Position numbers and translations under genes: made by a program
In this document: positions 54,240 through 64,000 of the stretch, piece by piece
Layout: every line of letters begins with the position of its first letter
Numbering within the stretch: position 1 is the first letter of the stretch
From: Diploptera punctata
Lineage: Eukaryota; Arthropoda; Insecta; Blattodea; Blaberidae
Assembly: GCA_030220185.1 (NCBI GenBank)
Contig: JASPKZ010007432.1
Location: 1,364,001-1,428,000, forward strand
Direction: 5' to 3'
Length of the DNA stretch: 64,000 nt
Notes under the pieces: generated by a model
The model's input: the letters and a program-made list of their open reading frames with translations, nothing else
Told to the model about the DNA's origin: nothing
The model's database searches: none

Positions 54240-55150
54240 ATGGTTCTGCATCTTCCATTATTCCCATAGCTTCTAGGAGGCATATTTGAACTCTACAGTT
54301 TCTTGATACTGTCGGTAAGCCAGCTGAAGTGACTTGCTATGTATGAAACTGAACTAAGCACATAGAACTGTTGAATGTTGACTAGAATTCACTCACAGAC
54401 TTGAGGATGACAAGAAAAGTCCTCTATAGCTTATTCCACACCTTCGAAGTGCTTACCGTAGAAAATCACAGCTTCAATCCATGTTGCCCACCTTGTTATT
54501 ACTGGCCCAGGAGACAGAGGCACAGCTGCTTGTAGCGTTGTACACGATAAGGACATTTCAAGAAAACCTTCGTTGCTGATATCAGTGTATTTACTTCGGA
54601 ATTGTCTGTCTCTGCCACTGATTGCAATGCATAAGCCGTACATGTAGCATGCACTACGTCTGGATAATATTCGGCAAACGATTTCCCCGCTTTCAACGTG
54701 TATGAAGCTGAATCTTTGTACATCAATAGGACCCTCTCTTCTTTGACGCTATCTAGCCATGGTACCTAAGCCCATCATTAATTAATCTAGCAACTGTTGA
54801 ACTATTTGTTGTCTCCAAAATTTGCAATAAATTAAATAGAGGTTGATACAGCTTCAGAGTTCTACTTGCTCATAATTAGATTATCTATGCAGCATCCCTC
54901 GTGTCATCGGCAGAAATTCAAATAGGTAATTTGCCTATGTCAACCCTGATATTTTCTAATATGTCAACATAAGAAACAAAGTAATCCTCCTGAGAGTGGT
55001 CTCGTAGGGAATGTTGCGTGCAATTGCAGTATTTTTGTAAGAAATGTTTGTTCAAGGGCATGTTCCCTGCAACCAATGACATGAACAGTTATTTGTAAAA
55101 TTCACGACGATGTAGATTGGTCCTGCAACTGTGTAAACAGTACCTGTTCC
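54240..55150 (-). pseudogene. hAT-like transposase-derived gene relic
   Basis: On minus, in order: 'FYK.LFMSLVAGNMPLNKHF', 'DYFVSYVDILENIRVDIGKLPI', 'ISADDTRDA' (the usual D-ETTD box), 'LLMYKDSASYTLKAGKSFAE', 'YPDVVHATCTAYALQSVAE' (CLAHALHRVAE-like), 'VFLKCPYRVQRYKQ', and 'PLSPGPVITRWATWIEAVIFYGKHFE'. These are the blocks of hAT-superfamily transposases of the DUF659/CGGBP1-related type. Stops and shifts separate them. The C-terminal dimerisation part is truncated. No terminal repeats were found, so this is an old relic. Confidence 0.75.
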
Positions 55151-56209
55151 TTTGAAGAAACCCGTTATTACTAATATGTAAATGCATCGTACATGTTCAA
55201 TTTGAAATTTCATTGTACACCCTTACACGTTTATCACAAGTTTGGCACGACTGTTTTACCGTCAGTAGTTAAAATATTGACAATAGAAAACCATGTTTTC
55301 AACTTTGATGAAAACTAAGTCCCAACCGGTGCCATGGCTACTTCAATGCAACTATTATAATAATTCCGAAGCGTTTGAGAAGAACGGAAAACGTTTAAAA
55401 CGAGTCATTGTTGTCCGCATCGAAATCGTGCAATTTAGCTTAGGATGTAACGGAAATATATGGGATTGACGTCAATGTATGAGAAGCACAATAATAAAAC
55501 TTACAATTTTCCCCCTTTTTTTCTTGCTATGAAACGAAAATTAATGGGATTGATGAAAATGTATAATTCCGTAATAATATTAAAATGTAAAATTATGAAT
55601 AGCCAGCTCAGTCATTTAGTTTACAAGCGGTTTGTTTTGTGGTTAGGTAGGTCTATTTTGCACGCATTAAGTATTTAGCATATCAAGCTGCGTTGAACGT
55701 TTTATTCACTAGAATAAATTTTTACCAAATAAAGATACCGCAAAGACAAAAGTAACAACGCTGTTAAGAAAATTATATCCACATGAAGTAGACATGGAGA
55801 CGTCATTTAAAAATGCGAAGACGTTATTGGCAGAGAACTGTTTTCAGTTTTTGATGATTGGAGCGGCGTCTTTGAAGCCTCTAACTAAAAACTCTCGGAC
55901 TCCACCTGGCAATAACAATGTATTTTTTTTTTAACCAGAGGGAAACAGTTGACTTTGATGCTGCCTGTAAACTAAATGAATGAGCCGACTATAACATGGT
56001 GTGAAATATGCATTGTAGCTCAAAATATGTAATTTAAAACTTTGGAATAAGGGTCCTCTCGTCGACGTTTTAGTTTTTCGTATAATTACATACATAGTAA
56101 CAATATTTAGTTACATCAAATCCGGACTCTGGTAACAACACTGTTCGGTAATCATTACGAGAATATTGTCAACTAATTTTAAGACATTAAAACAAACACT
56201 ATCGGTGGA
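55151..56209. other. Unassigned stretch
   Basis: A 72-codon frame at 55460-55678 has no recognisable domain. No repeats shared with the rest. Confidence 0.45.
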
Positions 56210-56475
56210 CTAGTGTTTATGCTCCTTGCCTCTGGTCTTGCTGGTCGAGGTCGATGGATTTGTTAGGATGGAAAACCCCAAGGAGCAAGTCCTCCGGGAG
56301 GGACTTTAAGCTGTGGGTACCGAGTCTGAAGATTTTCAGGCTCGTAAAAGATCCTTAAGCCTGAATAAAAAGGCCTAGTACTACCTTGGTTTGATAGATG
56401 TCAGTATGAGGAGGAACACTGACCACAGGCCACTCCAATGACATCTATACGATAACAAGTGTAACTAAATTAGTA
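56210..56475 (+). repeat. Candidate SINE (family 6)
   Basis: GGTGGACTAGTGTTTATGCT resembles an A-box and GGTCGAGGTCGATGG a degenerate B-box; the body (CCCCAAGGAGCAAGTCCTCC, CCGAGTCTGAAGATTTTCAGG, CCTTAAGCCTGAATAAAAAGG) is GC-richer than its flanks. Only one copy is in the window, so the call rests on composition and box spacing. Confidence 0.45.
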
Positions 56476-56639
56476 TGGTTCAATTTCTTCCCTGTAGGGG
56501 GAGAACGCCTAAATCTCGTTGAGGAAAACAAGGACTTACAAGAAAGAAAACAAACACTGATGAGTTTATTGATCCTCTTTATTTTTAATGTGTGGTAAAT
56601 TTTAGATTTTTACTATTATACTTTGTAGTCCTGGCAATA

Positions 56640-57302
56640 AAACTGTTTACGACCGCGCACAGACATACGCTCTCCATACATTCCTATCCTGAACTAATCC
56701 AACATTCCCTGTATATTCATCTCCCTCAAATCATGTCTCTCTCCCACCTGATTCTCGACCTATATACTGGATATTTTCCCGCTGGTTTTCCTATAAGAAA
56801 TTTACATGGTTCCCTTTCATTCTCACCATTCGTGCCATATGACATACGATTCGCACTTTACAAGACTGTACTATTATTATTACAGTAGTTCCCCATAAAT
56901 ATAATGTAGCTTGTTGTTTTCTGCAGTCCCCTGTCTCCCCATGCTCCAAAATTATCCACGGATTGTATTCTCAATACTCGCAATTGTTTCTCCTCTCTTA
57001 AAGTAAGAAACCGTGTTTCGCATCCATATAACCGAAAGCCGTTTTATAGTTTTAGTTTGGCTTTTTTTTAATTGAGATGTCAAGTCTCTCTATAATGCAT
57101 ATTAGCATGCATTTCCTGCATTAAGCCAAGTTTTATTTATGCATCTCATTTCTGCTTGTAATTACTATTCCTAGGTATTTGAATTCAGCTACTTAAACAT
57201 TTCCTTCATTATATTTAAATGGTCAATCCTATTCAATAAAATGTATTTCTATGCGTGACCAAATATTAAGTTTTACTGATACTGGCTTCCAACTTCAGTT
57301 TC

Positions 57303-57305
<3 letters not shown>
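56640..57305 (-). repeat. LINE family A, 3' part, decayed
   Basis: On plus: CGCGCACAGACATACGCTCTCCATAC, 'TCCCTCAAATCATG', 'GTAGCTTGTTG', 'CTCTTAAAGTAAGAAACCGTG', 'TTCGCATCCATATAAC', 'CCTAGGTATTTGAATTCAGC' follow the other family-A minus copies. An (ATT)n begins at the right limit. Confidence 0.75.

Positions 57306-57341
<36 letters not shown>
57306..57341. repeat. (TTA)n microsatellite
   Basis: Twelve ATT units adjoining the LINE's truncated end. Confidence 0.95.
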
Positions 57342-57342
<1 letters not shown>

Positions 57343-57589
57343 GGAATTAATGTTTATACCTTGCGATGAAATTCGAAGAGCTCCACGCAGCCTAATCTAA
57401 TCTCCCCTTCACGTGCGTCTCTTGCGATCGTTGATGCCAGAGCGGTAATTGGAAATCAACAGGAGATTCCTGGTAACAGTAGGTCTAAGTATGCTGTAAG
57501 TCTTTTACAGGGAGAATACTAAATTTGCAGTAAAGGCCTGCCCTAAGCCAGAAAACTATGGAAGAATGGAAATACTACAAGCTTCGGTG

Positions 57590-57640
57590 ATCTTGGGATA
57601 AAACGCCTCAAGACCTGACGTTCCCGGGTTTGATTCACTT
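57590..57640 (+). other. B-box-like word before the (GA)n tract
   Basis: CGTTCCCGGGTTTGATTCAC contains GGGTTTGATTC, close to a B-box; CTTGGGATAAAACGCCTCAAG upstream is a poor A-box. Possible SINE scrap. Confidence 0.3.
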
Positions 57641-57641
57641 T

Positions 57642-57698
<57 letters not shown>
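57641..57698. repeat. (GA)n microsatellite
   Basis: About 58 bp of GA with a single GG interruption. Confidence 0.95.
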
Positions 57699-57699
<1 letters not shown>

Positions 57700-58559
57700 G
57701 CAGGTTCTTTCTACAAATCATCAACCCTGCGTTACAAATAAAGGTGGCACGTTAACCAAGTATCTGATGAACAGATCATATTGTGTGGCTCACCATGTAC
57801 CATCGTAATTATACTCAGCAGAAAAAGTCGATGTTATGTGAGATCAATTATTTAAAATAAAAATAAAGGAAATTTATAAAGGTATCTGAATTTTAAACAC
57901 TTGATATAGCATTATTAACATCTTTAAACTTACAAACTAGTTCCCAAAGAACTCGATAATAACTCAAGTTTGACATTTTCCCTTTCAATTCCCGGAACTC
58001 GGTATTAAGATTCAAAGACGCAAGAACTTGCCACTTCGATTTCCGGCACATCGTTCCTCTGAGGAATACACCCCCAACACCTACTTACATTTCTCAGATC
58101 TTCTTTGCTAGAAGGACCACAGTAGTCGCAGAAAATTCGCATCAATGATTCAAAAAGTTACGTCCCATACAATTTCCAATGCAAAAGCTACTTTGAATAA
58201 ACAAATATTTAATCCGTAAGACATAAAACATACCCAACGTTGATTTAATTAAGTAGTCGTTCAGGGGATAAAACCACGGAAATATTTTCAATAAACAAAT
58301 TGTCGTCTCTTCCCAAAAAGACGGCCTCAAAAACCGAGAATAAAAGGTTACAAATTGAAAATTCACCTGGGTTTTAGCCAGTAAACAAATTATATTAGTA
58401 CACTATTATTTACGTTAAAATGTGATATTTTACATCAATCTTACTTGTAGACTTTTCAACGTCTATACAGGCATATCGCGATTTAGGATCTTCAGATGTA
58501 TCCAGTAGGCTGTGCGTTTGTATCGTGCTTGTGTGTTTTAGTTTGTTTGATTGGTTTCA
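57700..58559. other. Unassigned spacer
   Basis: No gene or repeat recognised. Confidence 0.45.
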
Positions 58560-58712
58560 ATTGTAATGAATACACGAGTCCTCATATTGAAAGTCCAACT
58601 CATTATTTGCCTTGAAGACTGAGGAAAATCAAAAAAATGTATTTGTGAAGATGGTCGGCAATCAGGAATCTCCCAAATACGAGTCAAACGCTGCCGCTTG
58701 AGCCAACTCTCA
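58560..58712 (-). repeat. SINE family 3 copy
   Basis: On minus: GAGAGTTGGCTCAAGCGGCA (A-box TGGCTCAAGCGG), decayed B-box GGAGATTCCTGATTG, T-run, 'GATTTTCCTCAGTCTTCAAGG' and 'CAAATAATGAGTTGGAC', parallel to 11083-11240. Confidence 0.7.
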
Positions 58713-60423
58713 AGATAAAACATGGTATATTTAACAGGACGTGTTTAAAACGTGAAAAGTAACAAGGAATATTTTGACGAACAAATTTGAATGCACTAAA
58801 CCTGAAAACAAGGGAATGTCACTAGTCACATTACTTGTTAATCAATTATACAAAACCGTTCAATATAGCATCAATATTAAAAACTATTGACGTATAAATT
58901 CCAACTAATCAAGTTATCCATTAGTTTCGATGTGTATGAAATTCTAACCACAATAAATTGTCCGCTTCGCACATTTCCATTCTTTTAAAATAAAACTGCA
59001 GAAGCAACTGAATTACATTAACAAACAACAAAACTAACAAACATTTATGCTAATTTAGTGAATGTCAGTATATTTATGTTTTCGTTTAGCAAAAAGGCTA
59101 TGTAGCCTAATTCATCGAGGCTAAATAAATAGAACGGAAAAACATCAGTATAAAAAAAACTATTGATCATAATTTAGAATTTGGTAACAGCACTCTTCTT
59201 AAACAATGATCATAATACCATTGATTAAATTTAACACCCAGATTTGTGGCTTTTTTTTTAATATGACAACATTTATAACGTCCATTCTTGCTATCCTCTA
59301 TGGATTCCATGAATATGTAAAACACAAACATTATTCAAATTCACATAAGTATATAGGAACTGCATACGCACAAATATATACTATGTGATTTAGTAAGGCG
59401 TTAATAAGAATTGTGACTATCCCTATGGAATTCTATTTATTTAAAAATAATTAATATGGGGTTATTTGGAACATAAGCCTATCTTGAGACAGAATGCTAT
59501 AAGTTTTCCTCTAGAGTCGCCTGTCTTTCAATTAGAACATATAGGATTCTATAAAATATAGCATTTTGGAGGGAATACTGCTGCAATATTTACATTTCAA
59601 ATTGCATTTTATTCAAATTACTTAGCTTCAAGTAATCCCAATTTACGGTAGGCTGCTATAGCCTTGCAAGTAATACGTAAAGAATCTTGGGGGGGGGGGT
59701 ACTATAACGATTTATTGTATTGCTACGGAGGATATCCAAATAATAAAATTGCATTAAATATTGAATAACACATTCTTAAATAGTTACAACTATTTTCAAA
59801 TTAGCCAAAAAGACACAACAATGTATAGTCATAATGTAAGTTAATTTTCGTACTGTAAAATATTATATTGGGTTTTCGGTAATGAGACATAACCCAGTTA
59901 TAATTGACAAACATGAAGAAAAGAATTGTATGTATTGTTAAAACACAATTGTTTAATGGTTATCAGGTATAGTCAAAGCACATGCAACTTCCCCTGAAAA
60001 TCTATCTTTGGGGAAGCCCGGACAATTCCTTAGCCCCGGTCCAAATCTAAAAATAACAATCAAAAGACAAGATGCATTATAATAGAGTAGGCGACAATCA
60101 ATTCGTCGTCCTTTTCCTGAAACGCATTAACATACTTCCAATACTAAAACTTGCTAGTACAGAGTTCCAATTATTACCAGATGCACTTCTGACTATTGGG
60201 GCGCCTAAGAAAATAATTAGTATGACAATAAAAATATAGTCTTTATTTACAATTGTATCTGAACCTCAATCAAATGGCTGATTTATACTGTACCATAAAG
60301 ATATGCATAATCTGGCACAAACATGGCACTTAAATACTCCGTTACAATCTTTCAAACCAGTGATTTGATGCAGCAAAGATGGAAAGGTTTCAACACACAT
60401 AATCCTTGTTAATACTTCATCCA
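58713..60423. other. Unassigned stretch
   Basis: AT-rich with a nine-base G run near 59691. No gene or repeat recognised. Confidence 0.45.
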
Positions 60424-60545
60424 TTATAGTAATTCCGCCCGAAGGCAGGTCCTTCACTGCAATCGTACATTTTCATGCCATGCTTGCATCTTTACTAGGG
60501 AATTGTAGGTGTGGTAGCTTCCCGTTGCTTTCCACACCGGTGAAG
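60424..60545 (+). repeat. Dispersed repeat R, copy 3
   Basis: TATAGTAATTCCGCCCGAAG, GCAGGTCCTTCACTGCAATC, CTAGGGAATTGTAGGTG, GCTTCCCGTTGCTTTCCACA and CCGGTGAAGGATGATGG. It runs straight into a family-1 SINE. Confidence 0.85.
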
Positions 60546-60722
60546 GATGATGGCCATATGATTTCGGGGACCGTTTGGGACAGTTTTCCTGACATTTGTC
60601 TTACAGGTGAGGAAAAAACCCGATAAAAACCTCACCCAGAAACTGTCCTAACCGGGCATCGAACCCGGGCCCTCTGCGTGACAAGGCAGCACGCTACTCG
60701 AGACCACAGCCGTGGACTGTTA
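60546..60722 (-). repeat. SINE family 1, 5' half
   Basis: On plus: TTTCGGGGACCGTTTGGG, GTGAGGAAAAAACCCGATAA, CTCACCCAGAAACTGTCC, GGGCATCGAACCCGGGCCC, GTGACAAGGCAGCACGCTAC then TCGAGACCACAGCCGTGGAC. The reverse complement carries clear A- and B-boxes. The 3' tail is missing, replaced at the left by repeat R. Confidence 0.85.
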
Positions 60723-60892
60723 ATACTTAATACAATAAAATAACATAATACTCAGTAAGTAAAAAATAGATTGTTCTGTGTCAAGTCAATAGCAGAAACA
60801 AAATCTAAACCACAATATGGATTTAGTTTTTTGTTTCATTGGCAGCTATAAAAACCCACGATAATTGTTGTACAACTAAATAATACCGAATA

Positions 60893-61030
60893 AGTTAGCT
60901 CAAACGGCAGAGTTAAGGATTCGTGTTCGGGAAGTCTAGGGCTCAAACCGCGGTGTCGGCCAAGCTGAGATTTTTTTACCCGATTTTTATCAGTCAAGAT
61001 AAATGCTGAGTTAGAATTTCATCAGGAATC
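60893..61030 (+). repeat. SINE family 3 copy
   Basis: GTTAGCTCAAACGGCAGAGT (A-box), GGGCTCAAACCGCGG (B-box-like), GGCCAAGCTGAGATTTTTTT, 'CAGTCAAGATAAATGCTGAG' then 'TTAGAATTTCATCAGG'. The tRNA-like head and T-run match 11083-11240. Confidence 0.72.
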
Positions 61031-61351
61031 ATTTTTATGATGTTCGCTTTTTCATATCACTTTTAGAAAGCACACACGATATGGTCTTACATATTTGTAT
61101 TTGTTCGTATTTCTAGACGCTTTTATGTTGAAGTGTCTAGAAATAATAAAATTATGGTCGTGACTCCGGTTTCGATTTTGCAATCGTTACCGTAGATTTT
61201 TTATTGTCATAAAAAAAACATTTAAAACTGTCATCGTAAAACATACTTCTTGCAATTCACTGACACTAACAAATATAATCCAACACTATGGCAAACATTT
61301 TCAAATTTTAGTTTCAATATTTTACGACATACCACAGAAACTAACATTCGC

Positions 61352-61356
<5 letters not shown>

Positions 61357-61413
<57 letters not shown>
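61357..61413. repeat. (TA)n microsatellite
   Basis: Uninterrupted TA for about 56 bp; the open frame across it is an artefact. Confidence 0.96.
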
Positions 61414-61689
61414 TTCTAAGTGCTTTATGTATATTACCCTTTTTTAAATAATTCCTTCATTAAACATATCACATTTCAGACTATACATGACCTTTCTCAA
61501 AGCTGCTTATGTAAAATATTATCTCAAGTTACATACGTAACTACTTACGTAGGTGAAAACCGAAATTGGGATAAGGTAATGTTTGCTACGCTGTATTTAT
61601 GTAAAGAAATTGCCACTCATCTACAAAACAAAGTTATTGCGCCAGGAAGTTTAAGTCAAATAGGCTATATTTTGTTGATCTAGTAATCG
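61414..61689. other. Unassigned spacer
   Basis: An 87-codon frame (61420-61683) has no recognisable domain. Confidence 0.45.
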
Positions 61690-61930
61690 TTCAGTAGGTT
61701 ACGGCAATACGCTACAAGCCTGGAGACCGTCAGTCCAATTCCCAATGTTTACTAAATTTGACGGCGACATTGCCCTGGGGTTGACTCAGCCACCAATAGA
61801 AATTAGTACCAGACGCACATTCAAGGAATAAAGGCCGCCGTTGACAACCGGTTGACATAGTAACTCGATTGTCTGTAAAAGATGGAGTCTTGTCTCCCTA
61901 TTGCCATAAGGATCTCACATGTTGTGGGTT
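61690..61930 (+). repeat. SINE family 4, diverged copy
   Basis: GGTTGACTCAGCCACCAATA, GAAATTAGTACCAGACGC, AAAGGCCGCCGTTGACAACC, CGATTGTCTGTAAAAGATGG and ACATGTTGTGGG match the minus-strand copy at 62749-63042 block by block. The tRNA-like head is decayed (GGTTACGGCAATACGCTAC). Confidence 0.75.
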
Positions 61931-62324
61931 AATATACCATACACTTATTTTACCTGAAGGAACAAGATAATCCTTAAATACACAAGATTTATGATATATT
62001 CTCTAGCAAGCTACATAGCTATTCGAAATAAAGACTTCTGAAATATTTCCGATAATTGAAACGCTCAGTAACAAAAATTCCCAATTGTTAATTAAATTAA
62101 TACGGGGTGTAATGCGAATGTAATTAACAATACAATTAAATGATACTGATCAACGAGGTGCCAAAACTACAGCATACGCAAATGTTTTCTCCACAAAATG
62201 TTATATAAAATAACTTCGGTAGAAAATGTTCAATTACATATTTGGTCTATGCCCCTCAATTTCAATTGTAATAAGAATGGAATATTTTGTTTTAAATTAG
62301 TTAAAAAGCCTACAATTAAATAAC
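61931..62324. other. Unassigned spacer
   Basis: No gene or repeat recognised. Confidence 0.45.
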
Positions 62325-63280
62325 TCACTGGCACTATCGAATCCGTAAGGTTATGGCCGCGTGCACATAAACTCTCCACAATCCCTATCCTGAGCAAAAT
62401 TTTCCAATCATCTCCTGTATAGTCTACTTCCCTCAAACCATGGTTAATGTTACTTTCTCATGTCATTTGATCTACCAACTGGGAGTTTTCCCTCTGGTCT
62501 TCCTACAAGATTCCATGAACCTCTTTCATTACCCATTCATGCCTCATGACCTACTCATCGCAGTTTACGAAACTAACTATTCTTATTATATCTGGTTTTC
62601 TATTAAGATCCTGTAGCTCATTGTTAGGGCGTATAGTCTTCTCCTTTCGCCTGTCTAATTATCTCTCTTTGGTCCAAAAATGTTCTTAAGGATTTTATTA
62701 TAAATCTTTCCTCATCCCTTAAAGTCCATGTATCGCATCCATATAATAAAGTAAAGTGATCCCACAACAGACCCGGAGGCCCTTGGGATAGTAGGAGGTT
62801 AAGGCTCCCACTTTTTCTAGACAATCGGCACTTTATGTCAGCCGGGTTGTCAGCCCTGCGTGACGGCCGCCTTTACCCCCAGAACAAGCGTCTGGTACTC
62901 ATTTCCGTTAGAGGCTGAGTCGACCCCAGGGCCATAGTGCCGCCAGAGGGTTTGGGTCAGTTTAAAAATCCTGACCCCAACGGGACTTGAACCCTCCGGC
63001 TTGTAGCTCAGTGCCTTAACCACTACGCTACGGCGTGCCCCCCATCTATATAATACAACCTGGAAATAACATTTTTATATACTTTCACTTTACCTTTTTT
63101 TAGAAGTTGGGACGAGTCCTTAATGCATAAAAGCGTGTGTTTTCAGAATTGAGCCTATGTTGGATATGTTTGTGCATCTCATTCCTATTTGTAATTATTG
63201 GGAAAACCCTAGAATAATATTAAGCAAATTCATCGATATTCTACTTTTAATTGAATTGTCTGGCCGTACACTGCAAATTC
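62325..63280 (-). repeat. LINE family A, 3' part, split by a SINE
   Basis: On plus from TCACTGGCACTATCGAATCC, through 'TCCCTCAAACCATGGTTAAT', 'CTCATTGTTAGGGCGTATAG', 'CTCTCTTTGGTCCAAAAATG', 'CATCCATATAATA', then the SINE (62749-63042), then 'CATCTATATAATACAACC' and 'TTAGAAGTTGGGACGAGTCC', 'CTCATTCCTATTTGTAATTA'. Coding equivalents: RRLRW-like tail, FGPKR-like block, YGCDTWTL. Dead copy. Confidence 0.82.
62749..63042 (-). mobile_element. SINE family 4 insertion with target-site duplications
   Basis: On minus the head GGGGGGCACGCCGTAGCGTA then GTGGTTAAGGC holds a good A-box (TAGCGTAGTGG), and GGGTTCAAGTCCCG holds the B-box. Then CCCTGGGGTCGACTCAGCC, GTACCAGACGCTTGTTCTGG, CAACCCGGCTGACATAAAG and a short tail ACTTTACTTTA. 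CATCCATATAATA at 62736-62748 and CATCTATATAATA at 63043-63055 are 13-bp target duplications with one difference. It is inserted in LINE family A. Confidence 0.9.
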
Positions 63281-63458
63281 TAAATTAGATATAAGAGATG
63301 ATGGTTTATAGAAATGTAAGCCTATAATATTTAGAGAAAGTGAAAAGTTGACGTAAACCAGTTATTCGGAAACGTTGAGCAGATTTCGATACTAGGCTCT
63401 TAGCAATCGATCATCCAAAGGCAATAATGGCATGATGTTCGTCACTTTAAAAGCATTA
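63281..63458. other. Unassigned spacer
   Basis: No gene or repeat recognised. Confidence 0.4.
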
Positions 63459-63462
63459 TTAA

Positions 63463-63681
63463 CCCTTAAATTGACAAAACACAAATTTCGTCTGTTAGTT
63501 ATTTGAATGTGGCGGACCGCAGTGAAAACGGAATCTTGTATAACTGTTATTATTAGGTATATTGTAAAATTAGACACACATTTAAGTGGTTTATTTTTGT
63601 TCGTTTTCCTTTGATTTATTAATAATATTAAATTAATTGAACAACTGATGTATTCAAAAGGATACATTACGAATTTAAGGG
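63463..63681. mobile_element. piggyBac-like MITE, copy 2
   Basis: CCCTTAAATTGACAA at the left and ...GAATTTAAGGG at the right, TTAA before (63459-63462) and TTAG after (63682-63685). Interior blocks AGTTATTTGAATGTGGCGGA, GACACACATTTAAG, GTTCGTTTTC and TGATGTAT.C...GGATACATT match copy 1 in order, with roughly 75-80 percent identity by eye. Older than copy 1. Confidence 0.85.
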
Positions 63682-63685
63682 TTAG

Positions 63686-64000
63686 AAGTATTTTATTTAG
63701 TTCTAGTTATTTATTAGCATGATGCATTCAATGCGTTATATCTATTTAATTAAATTTTGATATATCATTAAAAAAATTAATGTAATCAAGAGTTCTCAAT
63801 GAGTTTGGTATTCCTACGATCAATTATTCATATTTGGTCATGAGGATAAAAGGATGAGTTCAGGATACAAAAAAAAACTAATACATTGAATTTTATGTTT
63901 TAACGAAACTAGATTTCGAATTTGTCACCACTAGTAAAAATAAGCTTTATTCACGAGTTAAAAAAATAAAAAAAACGAAAAAGCTGAGGCTGCCCGCGGT
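63686..64000. other. Unassigned spacer
   Basis: AT-rich with A-runs; nothing recognised. Confidence 0.4.

Noticed and set aside
61250..61447. Open frame across the (TA)n tract
   Set aside because: Tyr-Ile repeats from a microsatellite.

Overview
The window looks like an intergenic or intronic stretch of a large, AT-rich insect genome. The style of the repeats (tRNA-derived SINEs with CpG-rich heads, a LINE ending in a conserved 'xVxxAMNLRVP' tail, mariner, Tc1, pogo and hAT remnants) reminds me of a cockroach or termite; that placement is an inference and was not tested by any search. I find no convincing complete host protein-coding gene, no true tRNA or rRNA gene and no CRISPR array. Nearly everything recognisable is a transposable element, usually broken. 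The best hints of host function are a CpG-rich patch at about 10.39-10.68 kb and one possible short first exon at 13.76-13.83 kb, both weak.

Layout. 0-16 kb: mostly unassigned AT-rich DNA with SINE and LINE scraps, a 400-bp element with 20-bp inverted ends (5779-6175), and an inverted B-box hairpin (6561-6651). 16.2-20.5 kb: a near full-length mariner-type element (16198-17494, minus), two copies of one LINE family head to head (17508-18325 minus; 18350-20145 plus), then a SINE. 20.5-34.3 kb: SINEs, tandem duplications, a mariner with long inverted ends and an inferred DD41D triad (25372-26693), a large foldback (31363-31850), a three-unit 164-bp tandem array (32094-32575) and a LINE relic. 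34.3-37.5 kb: a three-level nest. An element with TTAA-type ends (34342-37502) carries a broken gene of a family I know only as uncharacterised; a second copy of the 16-kb mariner sits inside it (35733-37141); and a palindromic MITE sits inside that (36227-36331). 39.6-41.5 kb: the longest open frame of the window, the reverse transcriptase of a CR1/Jockey-type LINE. 42.7-47.9 kb: LINE, SINE, a piggyBac-like MITE and the second palindromic MITE. 48.9-53.8 kb: a Tc1 element with a mutated catalytic glutamate, then a pogo/Tigger relic (50680-53775) containing a nested element with repeated TAAGAGTACGC motifs (52171-53389) and a second B-box hairpin. 54.2-55.2 kb: hAT-like transposase relic. 56-64 kb: SINEs, LINE 3' ends, microsatellites, a SINE inserted in a LINE with visible target duplications, and the second piggyBac-like MITE.

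How the parts relate: they do not form a pathway. They record successive insertions, and the nests allow relative dating. The most interesting candidates are the TTAA-ended transposon at 34.3-37.5 kb, the palindromic MITE family whose central loop is inverted between copies while the asymmetric arm base is not, the TAAGAGTACGC element, and two mariner copies that share the same inferred disabling frameshifts.
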